Shown here: positions 58,327-64,000 of the stretch, one piece after another | Position numbering within the stretch: the first letter of the stretch is position 1 | Layout of the letters: every line of letters begins with the position of its first letter | From: Granulosicoccus sp. | Lineage (GTDB): Bacteria > Pseudomonadota > Gammaproteobacteria > Granulosicoccales > Granulosicoccaceae | NCBI GenBank assembly: GCA_020627685.1 | Contig: JAHDGK010000022.1 | Span: forward strand, 5,038 to 69,037 | Length of the DNA stretch: 64,000 nucleotides | Direction: 5' to 3' | Translations under genes and position numbers: made by a program | The notes under the pieces: model-generated | What the model was told of the DNA's origin: nothing | What the model saw: only the letters and a program-made list of their open reading frames with translations | Database searches by the model: none

Positions 58327-58893
58327 ATGGTGAATCAATCAACAAGAGATCTCATTTTGGATTGCGCGCAAGCGCTGGTTCAGACGCGAGGCTTTAATGC
58401 GTTTAGCTATGCTGATATCGCAGCTGAGCTTGGTGTGAAAAAGGCGAGCATCCATTATCACTTTCCTTCGAAGTTGGATTTGGAGTTGGAGTTGTTGACT
58501 CGTTATCGAGCGGGTTTTGAGGCTGAAATGAAGTCTATTGAAGTCAGGGTAGAACGAAGCGTCCAACGATTAGATCAATATGCGAGCTTGTATATCAAAA
58601 CACTGAGCGACAACAAAATATGTTTATGTGGAATGATGGCTTCAGACATCGGTGCTTTACCCAATGAGTTGAAGCCTTCGCTCAATGCCTTTTTTAAAGA
58701 GCATATTGATTGGTTAACTAAGGTGATGAGCGCAGGAAAGAGTAATGGTGAATTGAACTTCACAGGTTCTGCTCAGTCACAGGCAAGTTCGTTTTTGGCA
58801 GGATTACAAGGCGGGCTTTTGATGGCAAATGCAATGCGTGATGAGACTGTTTTCAAGCGGTTAAAAAAATCACTTTTCACACAGCTGGAGTAA
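58327..58893 (+). CDS. TetR/AcrR-family transcriptional regulator
   Basis: 188 residues from ATG 58327; the track ORF runs 45 codons upstream through the promoter and is not credible. The DNA-binding domain is N-terminal: GFNAFSYADIAAELGVKKASIHYHFPSKLDLELELL is the TetR helix-turn-helix. The ligand domain contains ICLCGMMASDIGALPNELKPSLNAFF, resembling AcuR/TetR_C regulators. The start codon coincides with the predicted transcription start, so it is likely leaderless. It probably represses itself and the adjacent SDR gene through matching palindromes. Confidence 0.9.
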   Translation: MVNQSTRDLILDCAQALVQTRGFNAFSYADIAAELGVKKASIHYHFPSKLDLELELLTRYRAGFEAEMKSIEVRVERSVQRLDQYASLYIKTLSDNKICLCGMMASDIGALPNELKPSLNAFFKEHIDWLTKVMSAGKSNGELNFTGSAQSQASSFLAGLQGGLLMANAMRDETVFKRLKKSLFTQLE

Positions 58894-58918
58894 GTCCTTT
58901 TTTTTGGCGATATTATCT

Positions 58919-58932
58919 ACCAACTAGTAGGT
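58919..58932. promoter_or_regulatory. Second TetR operator copy, before the SDR gene
   Basis: ACCAACTAGTAGGT differs at one base from the perfect palindrome at 58298. It sits 26 bases after the regulator stop and 35 bases before the SDR start, next to an AT-rich stretch with a TATTAT that could be a -10 box. Confidence 0.75.
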
Positions 58933-58967
58933 AAAAATAATCTTTTTGTAGTTTTTTGGAGAAAACA

Positions 58968-59723
58968 ATGTTTAAAGACGAAACAGTAGTCATAACAGGT
59001 GGTACCAGTGGTATCGGCCTTAGCATAGCGGAACGATTGAGTCGCTCAGGAGCTCGATGCGTGCTTATTGGCCGAAATGCCGTGCGAGGTGGAGAGGCTG
59101 TTAGAAAAGTTGATGGTTCACACTTTCTACAAGCTGACCTTGCCGATGAAGTTGATTTGGATCGGGTCATTACTCAGATAAATAGGGATCATTCAGGTGC
59201 TCGTTACTTGGTAAATAACGCGGGTATTTTTGTTCCAAAAGCATTTAGTGATATCGATAAAAACGATTATGATGGCTATCACGATATCAATCGCGGAACT
59301 TATTTCCTTACGCAGGCATTTGTTAAACAATTAGTTAATCTGGAAAAACCAGGTGCCATAGTTAACATAGGTTCCATGTGGGCGCACCAAGCCATTAAGG
59401 CAACTCCTTCGTCCGCCTACTCAATGGCCAAAGCAGGGCTGCACTCGTTAACGCAACATTTGGCGATGGAGCTTGCGGAGCGAAAGATTCGGGTTAATGC
59501 TGTAGCACCAGCTGTTGTAGAGACACCGGTTTACGAGAGCTTTGTGCCGAAGGAGCAAGTTGCCGAAGTCTTGGCGGGCTTCAATGCGTTCCATCCAATA
59601 GGGCGAGTTGGTACACCAGGTGATATCGCATCTGCAGTGGAATATCTTTTGTCAGATGATGCGTCGTGGATTACCGGAACCGTGCTAAACGTGGATGGTG
59701 GGGTAATGGCAGGGCGAAACTAA
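58968..59723 (+). CDS. Short-chain dehydrogenase/reductase under TetR control
   Basis: 251 residues from ATG 58968, preceded by GGAGA. Classical SDR: VVITGGTSGIGLSIAERL, LVNNAGIFVP, the serine in VNIGSMWAHQAI, and the YSMAKAGLHSLTQHLAMEL motif (YxxxK). The C-terminus GTVLNVDGGVMAGRN is typical of FabG-like/glucose-dehydrogenase-type oxidoreductases. Its substrate is probably also the inducer of the TetR regulator. Local base composition is more AT-rich than the rest of the window. Confidence 0.9.
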   Translation: MFKDETVVITGGTSGIGLSIAERLSRSGARCVLIGRNAVRGGEAVRKVDGSHFLQADLADEVDLDRVITQINRDHSGARYLVNNAGIFVPKAFSDIDKNDYDGYHDINRGTYFLTQAFVKQLVNLEKPGAIVNIGSMWAHQAIKATPSSAYSMAKAGLHSLTQHLAMELAERKIRVNAVAPAVVETPVYESFVPKEQVAEVLAGFNAFHPIGRVGTPGDIASAVEYLLSDDASWITGTVLNVDGGVMAGRN

Positions 59724-59819
59724 ACATCGCCTTTGCAAACTGACTTCGGATAGAAGGGATTAGCTAACTTGCTTGTGAGAATTCCTTCTATTCGTTCTAC
59801 AACACTAGGAGAAATAAAG

Positions 59820-60029
59820 ATGAAAAAACAAACACACCCGGTGAGTGAACCCACAATCTATGTCTGTGGAAACTGCAGCAAGCAGATAGAGATAGTATCC
59901 ACTAAGCAGGCAGAGGGTACTTTAGATAGTTGTTATAACTGCCATACAGCGTATACCGGACAGGCTGTTAAAAATATGTCGACTGGGGGAAGAATTGAAT
60001 CATTCAATAATCGATATAATCGTAATTAG
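59820..60029 (+). CDS. rpmE: Divergent ribosomal protein L31
   Basis: 69 residues from ATG 59820, preceded by TAGGAG; the track start 59769 is too early. The pattern matches L31: KQTHPVSEPTIYVCGNC, LDSCYNCHTAYTGQAVKNMSTGGRIESFNNRYNRN, with the family TGGRvexFnkR ending. Both Cys pairs are present (CGNC and CYNC), so it is the zinc-binding type. Sequence is well away from common L31. It may be the only rpmE or an extra copy; one window cannot tell. The next ~106 bases before the convergent lacI-type gene hold a small CCGAT-AACA-ATCGG stem. Confidence 0.8.
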   Translation: MKKQTHPVSEPTIYVCGNCSKQIEIVSTKQAEGTLDSCYNCHTAYTGQAVKNMSTGGRIESFNNRYNRN

Positions 60030-60135
60030 CTGGAGTAAGAGGGCCTTTGGACTCATGAACTTTGATCCGATAACAATCGGCGTTGATAGTCTGTGCAGAC
60101 CTTGTTTGCAGAGCGCGGTTTGAGGTAATGAGAAT

Positions 60136-61194
60136 TTATAGACTGGCATCGTTTAGACGTACCCCCTGAATATTTTCACGTGTTATGACATCAATGTGCA
60201 CCGGGGCTATGTCTAACCGTTGTCGTTCTAAATGAGACACCATGGTTTTAACCGCTAGCTCTGCAATCTTGCGAAAGCTCATGTGCAACACGATGTCCAT
60301 GGTCCCATCCAGTAACATCGACCGGGTTTTATGCGTCAGGTGGTGTCCAATGAAAACAATTTCATCGGCGGCGCCAGCGTTTTTTAAGGCAGTCGCTACG
60401 CTGCTGTTAGCAGCACCTGCGTTATATATTCCGATGAGATCACTACGAGAATTTATAGCCTGCGTAACCGATTGAAATGTACCTTCGTGGTCATCATGCC
60501 CGACTAAGGTAATGACATCGTCAATGTGTCGAAATTCGTGTGCAATCGCTGTTTTAAAACCAGCAACTCTATCCTCATGACCACGATACAATTCCCCGCC
60601 AATGACCACTGCAACCGATCCTTGTTGCCGCGTGAGTCGACCCATGAGATAACCTGCTGTTCGACCGGCAGCTCTGTTGTCTATACCAACAGTACCAATG
60701 GTGTTGGGGTTAGCAAGTCCGGAGAGTACTGCCAGTGAGGGAATTTTATGAGTCTCGAGCACATCTACGGCAGCCGTCACTTTCGGGTGCTCAAGCGCCT
60801 GAAAAAGAACACCGTCAACCCCCTGATTGGTTGACGCGATTAGTTTTCTGGCGAGTAAAGACGGGTTGAGCTTTTTCACGAATTCGCATTCGATAGTCGC
60901 GTTTCCGTGTGATCCGTATTCTTGCAAGCAATCGGCAAAATACTCTGTAGACGGGCCGGCATCGCTGGGCAGGAGAGCTTTTAGACGCCAGGGTTTATCT
61001 CGGCTTAGCGAATAGTTGCCTCGCTCTAAGGCTGCTTTGGCTTGTAGTACGCGCTGCTTAGTGGTTTCACGAACATGGGATCTTTCATTGAGCACTCGGT
61101 CGACAGTGGCAGGGCCAACACCTGCGATTGACGCTATCTCTTTAATCTTAGCTGGACGCAGAATCGATGTTGCTCGATCGATAGGCTCTGACAT
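60136..61194 (-). CDS. LacI-family transcriptional regulator
   Basis: 352 residues from ATG 61194, preceded by GAGG seven bases upstream. The N-terminal helix-turn-helix reads KIKEIASIAGVGPATVDRVLNERSHVRETTKQRV. A periplasmic-binding-protein-like sensor domain follows (QGVDGVLFQALEHPKVTAAVDVL, VGIDNRAAGRTAGYLMGRL). Such regulators respond to a sugar or sugar-acid. It is divergent from the dehydrogenase and isomerase genes across 181 bases, so it most likely controls them. Confidence 0.9.
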   Translation of the reverse strand: MSEPIDRATSILRPAKIKEIASIAGVGPATVDRVLNERSHVRETTKQRVLQAKAALERGNYSLSRDKPWRLKALLPSDAGPSTEYFADCLQEYGSHGNATIECEFVKKLNPSLLARKLIASTNQGVDGVLFQALEHPKVTAAVDVLETHKIPSLAVLSGLANPNTIGTVGIDNRAAGRTAGYLMGRLTRQQGSVAVVIGGELYRGHEDRVAGFKTAIAHEFRHIDDVITLVGHDDHEGTFQSVTQAINSRSDLIGIYNAGAANSSVATALKNAGAADEIVFIGHHLTHKTRSMLLDGTMDIVLHMSFRKIAELAVKTMVSHLERQRLDIAPVHIDVITRENIQGVRLNDASL

Positions 61195-61197
61195 CAA

Positions 61198-61375
61198 AAA
61201 ACCTCAATTTTTAATAAACCGTGTTAGTGCATTGATCAAAATTTACCAATTAATACCAATAAGAATACGATGCGATACCGATCCACATCAATTATTCGAA
61301 AATCGTATATTTTGATATTTTCATTTAGGCATGTTTGTTAGTTTCGATCAAATATTTTATCGAGCGATAGGCCGG
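61198..61375. promoter_or_regulatory. Divergent regulatory region between the LacI-type gene and the catabolic genes
   Basis: AT-rich 178 bases that must hold both promoters. A weak dyad, GAAAAT-(13 nt)-ATTTTC at 61298-61322, is the only candidate LacI site I can point to. No clean -35/-10 pair stands out. Confidence 0.3.
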
Positions 61376-62272
61376 ATGAAAATGAAACGAGCAGGTGTTA
61401 TTGGCTTAGGAGATATGGGTAGTGGGCTGGCCAAGAACTTATTAGCCGCGGGTATACAAACTAGTGGTTTTGACTTATCAGAATCAAGACTTGAAGCATT
61501 CAGGCAGCTAGGGGGACAGGCTTGCGAGTCGGTTGTAGATGTAGCGCGACAATCGGATGCTGTTTTCGTCATGGTCATGAACGGAGAACAAGCATCAGAC
61601 GTTATTTTGGGTGAACAGGGACTTGTCTCCGCACTCCGTAAAGGGTCTGCCATTATTCTCAGTGCGACCATTAAGCCGTCAGAAGCTGTGGCGATCGCTA
61701 ACGGGATGCGTGATCAGGGCATCCATCTGATTGACTCACCGGTATCGGGAGGATATTCAGGTGCGCAAACAGGGACGCTTACCTTGATGGCTGCAGCGCC
61801 TGATTGGTTGCTAGATGAATTTTTGGATGTTTTAGAAGCCGTGTCCAGTACGGTGCATAGGGTAGGAACTCAACCGGGAGAGGGGCAGACAATGAAAGCG
61901 TGCTTGCAGTCTCTCATCGGCTCCATATTTTCAGCCACATTTGAGGCTGCTACTCTGGCAGCCAAAGCAGGTGTGAGTGGTGATGCCTTGTATCGCGTGT
62001 TTTCAAGTTCAGGTGCTGGGTGTGGTGTTGCAAATACAGCTATTGAGAATATTATCGATCGCCAGTTCTATGGAACAGGAAGTCATATCAACACTATGCA
62101 CAAAGATCTGACTATTTCGCTAAATTTAGCCACTGATTTGGGTGTGCCTATGCATACAGCCTCTGCAGCAATGCAGTTATTTCATAGCGGTAAAAGTAAA
62201 TACCCCGATGGGGATAACTGGGTAGTGACTAAGGTGCTGGAAGAGATCGTTGGATCTGAGTTGCATCGATAA
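61376..62272 (+). CDS. 3-hydroxyisobutyrate-dehydrogenase family oxidoreductase (LtnD-like)
   Basis: 298 residues from ATG 61376 (ATG 61382 is also possible). NAD motif AGVIGLGDMGSGLAKNLLAAG, the substrate-site DSPVSGGYSGAQTGTLTLM, and the catalytic lysine in QTMKACLQSLIGSIFSATFEA. The spacing around the lysine resembles L-threonate dehydrogenases (LtnD) more than HIBADH itself. It oxidises a beta-hydroxy acid; the exact one is unknown. Twenty bases upstream of the TIM-barrel gene, so co-transcribed. Confidence 0.87.
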   Translation: MKMKRAGVIGLGDMGSGLAKNLLAAGIQTSGFDLSESRLEAFRQLGGQACESVVDVARQSDAVFVMVMNGEQASDVILGEQGLVSALRKGSAIILSATIKPSEAVAIANGMRDQGIHLIDSPVSGGYSGAQTGTLTLMAAAPDWLLDEFLDVLEAVSSTVHRVGTQPGEGQTMKACLQSLIGSIFSATFEAATLAAKAGVSGDALYRVFSSSGAGCGVANTAIENIIDRQFYGTGSHINTMHKDLTISLNLATDLGVPMHTASAAMQLFHSGKSKYPDGDNWVVTKVLEEIVGSELHR

Positions 62273-62291
62273 TTTAACAAAGGAAATTTTA

Positions 62292-63155
62292 ATGAAACTA
62301 GGTGTTATCTGCGATGGCATTAGTCGTGATCTAAAACACACGGTCGATGTGATGGATGAGTTTGATTTGGAGTATGCCGAACTTCAATTCGTCGGTGAAA
62401 AAGAAGTGGGTGATCATACCGATCAGGAAATTCGTGAAATAAAAGCCTTGCTCGAAGATCGCGGTAAGCCGGTGTCTTGCCTTTCTCGACATATATTTGC
62501 GGGAATGACTACCGCTAATAAACCGGGTGACGAGCTGCATAAAAAACACATGGATGCGTTAAAGAGAGTGATATCGATGGCGCACGAGGTAGGCTCACCG
62601 CTTGTGCGCATCATGACCAGCAAAAAAGAACAAATACTGTGGGGGCGAAATGGTGCTGAGAAATGGAATGTTGCTAAAGGTGCGTGGGATTCACTGCCGC
62701 CATTAATTGCACCCGCATGCGATTTAGCACGTGCCGAAGGTGTCACCCTGGTAGTAGAAACGGGTAATGGCACTATGGTTAATTCCAATTATACGGCTCG
62801 TAAATTAATAGATGATTTGGATGCCAAGGATGTTCTAAAAGTGCTATGGGATCCTGCCAATAACTGTTGGTGTCACGAGCAGGCTTTTCCAAACGGATAC
62901 AACGAAGTCAAAGACGGTTATCTGGGACACATACACATTAAGGATGTCCAGGTTGACACGCCCCGGGCCTTGCTGGAAGTCCGTCAGCTTGGTGAAGGGC
63001 AACTGGCCAATCAGTTTTCTCCAATGGCCGACGCACTCAAAGCAGATAACTACTCCGGTGTCATTTCTTTAGAAAGTGTGTACCACAATGGTGATCTCGA
63101 TTTTGAAAACGGATTCCGGCAATGTATTGGATTGTTTAAGTCCTTGTTTGGCTAA
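62292..63155 (+). CDS. TIM-barrel sugar isomerase/epimerase (AP_endonuc_2 type)
   Basis: 287 residues from ATG 62292, preceded by AAGGAAAT; the track start at 62250 overlaps the previous gene. The xylose-isomerase-like metal site is seen in order: VVETGNGTMVNS (Glu), VLWDPANN (Asp), HIHIKDVQ (His), and ISLESVY (Glu). Members isomerise or epimerise ketoses, tagatose, inositol products or 2-oxo acids. Next to a beta-hydroxyacid dehydrogenase it suggests catabolism of a sugar acid or polyol; the substrate is unknown. Confidence 0.88.
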   Translation: MKLGVICDGISRDLKHTVDVMDEFDLEYAELQFVGEKEVGDHTDQEIREIKALLEDRGKPVSCLSRHIFAGMTTANKPGDELHKKHMDALKRVISMAHEVGSPLVRIMTSKKEQILWGRNGAEKWNVAKGAWDSLPPLIAPACDLARAEGVTLVVETGNGTMVNSNYTARKLIDDLDAKDVLKVLWDPANNCWCHEQAFPNGYNEVKDGYLGHIHIKDVQVDTPRALLEVRQLGEGQLANQFSPMADALKADNYSGVISLESVYHNGDLDFENGFRQCIGLFKSLFG

Positions 63156-63294
63156 TGCCGGCGTGTAGGTTTTAGGGCGTTTGCAAAAGAATTTGTAGGT
63201 TTGGCCTAAATTTGTCACTATGCCTTTTTGATGTAATAGAAACTAAGTCAGCATTGCTGAATGGGGCTCGGTTTCTAAGAAGTCTTAGAGGAAA

Positions 63295-64000
63295 ATGATA
63301 ATTTACAAACGATTTTCCCTGCTGTTCTTTGGCTTATGCAGTCTTGTTTTCAGCGGTACTGGTAATGCGCAGACGCTTGTCTATTGTTCCGAAGGAGCAC
63401 CGGACGGTTTTGACCCTGCGCTCTATACATCGGGTACCACCTTCGATGCCAGCTCGCGCCAGCTTTATAACAAGTTGGTTGAGTTTGAGGTTGACACCAC
63501 CAATGTTCTGCCTTCTTTGGCAGAGAGCTGGGAGGTATCGGAAGACGGATTGACATACACATTCAGTCTGCGTGCTGGTGTCAAGTTTCATAGCACAGAG
63601 TATTTCTCGCCAACCCGTGACCTCAATGCCGACGACGTCATTTTTTCATTCGATCGGCAACGGCTTGATGATCATCCGTTTAACAAAGCCTCCGGTGGTA
63701 CGTGGGAGTACTTTGGCGGCATGTCCATGCCAGAACTTATCAAGTCTGTTGTTAAAGTTGATGACCTGACTGTGCAGTTTGAATTGCACAGTCCTGAGGC
63801 TCCCATGATCGCAAACTTCGGGATGGACTTTGCATCGATACTCTCAAAAGAATATGCTGATCAATTGCTTGAATCGGGCAATGCTGACATATTGAGTCAA
63901 TTGCCAGTGGGTACTGGCCCATTTAAGTTTGACGCGTATGAGAAAGACGTTGTTGTTCGTTATTCAGCCCATGAAGACTACTGGGCGAGCCAACCCTATT
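63295..64000 (+). CDS. dppA: DppA-type periplasmic solute-binding protein (partial, right edge)
   Basis: Not in the ORF track because it leaves the window; I translated it. ATG 63295 follows AGAGGAAA. Signal peptide about 1-26 (LLFFGLCSLVFSGTGNA). Mature start TLVYCSEGAPDGFDPALYTSG, then LYNKLVEFE, LNADDVIFSFDRQ, MDFASILSKEYAD and PVGTGPFKFDAYEKD are all very close in pattern to E. coli DppA. Family-5 proteins bind dipeptides, haem or other peptides for an ABC importer, whose permease genes would be further right. 139 bases after the TIM-barrel gene; whether it shares that operon is unclear. Confidence 0.93.
   Translation, partial: MIIYKRFSLLFFGLCSLVFSGTGNAQTLVYCSEGAPDGFDPALYTSGTTFDASSRQLYNKLVEFEVDTTNVLPSLAESWEVSEDGLTYTFSLRAGVKFHSTEYFSPTRDLNADDVIFSFDRQRLDDHPFNKASGGTWEYFGGMSMPELIKSVVKVDDLTVQFELHSPEAPMIANFGMDFASILSKEYADQLLESGNADILSQLPVGTGPFKFDAYEKDVVVRYSAHEDYWASQPY

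Noticed and set aside
61298-61322. GAAAAT...ATTTTC dyad as a LacI operator
   Set aside because: Only six pairs separated by 13 bases in AT-rich DNA; too weak to call a site on its own.

Overview
The window looks like chromosomal DNA of a free-living, probably marine gammaproteobacterium with roughly balanced base composition. The evidence is gene content and order. gmk-rpoZ-spoT-ridA-recG and the coaBC-dut-algC-argB operon divergent from radC are typical gammaproteobacterial (the latter Pseudomonas-like) arrangements. A neighbouring pair resembles the DUF1244/DUF6231 pair of Pseudomonas. There is a gspG-N type II secretion block with a rhombosortase. The species cannot be named from the sequence. 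No rRNA, tRNA, CRISPR array, prophage or insertion sequence was recognised.

Layout. 0-10 kb: a partial membrane-anchored HELLH metallopeptidase (minus strand), pepN, a CspD-like cold-shock protein, a fused LplT-PlsC phospholipid protein, a Zn-ribbon Nudix hydrolase, fadD, a YchJ-like SEC-C protein and three small conserved proteins (DUF3301, DUF1244, DUF6231). 10-20 kb: a divergent NAD-type isocitrate/isopropylmalate dehydrogenase homologue directly upstream of sucA-sucB, closed by a strong terminator. Then come a double SnoaL-domain protein and a secreted FN3-SASA esterase, which separate sucAB from lpdA. 20-25.7 kb: an MFS transporter, a GMC oxidoreductase, outer-membrane phospholipase A, a glycosyltransferase and a thioredoxin-fold protein. 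25.7-31.7 kb: gmk, rpoZ, spoT, ridA, recG. 31.9-38 kb: a PAS sensor with a degenerate GGDEF domain, an SDR, a degenerate NERD protein, an Ldh2-type dehydrogenase and an EamA transporter.

38-47 kb: elaA and rhombosortase face a compact gspGHIJKLMN operon, followed by cysQ and two poorly known proteins. gspC, D, E and F are not here. 47-53 kb: an exonuclease III of the Crc-like clade with intact catalytic residues, a DUF4124 protein, a secreted CotH-type kinase with three FN3-like modules and, convergent to it, a secreted metallophosphoesterase with three copies of an unrecognised ~65-residue C-terminal repeat. 53-58 kb: argB, algC, dut, coaBC and divergent radC. 58-64 kb looks accessory: a TetR regulator with a perfect palindromic operator in its own promoter and a second operator before an SDR gene, a divergent ribosomal protein L31, and a LacI-type regulator divergent from a 3-hydroxyisobutyrate-dehydrogenase-family enzyme and a TIM-barrel isomerase. 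A DppA-type binding protein runs off the right edge.

How the parts fit. The 10-20 kb block holds the oxidative TCA step, with all three 2-oxoglutarate dehydrogenase subunits and perhaps the enzyme that makes their substrate. The 38-53 kb block couples a secretion machine and a sorting protease to secreted enzymes, including a possible extracellular kinase/phosphatase pair. The 60-64 kb block is a candidate catabolic operon for an unidentified sugar acid or polyol. The best leads for new biology are the C-terminal repeat of the metallophosphoesterase with its CotH neighbour, the divergent dehydrogenase before sucA, the TetR/SDR operator pair with a probably leaderless regulator mRNA, and the LacI-controlled catabolic locus.
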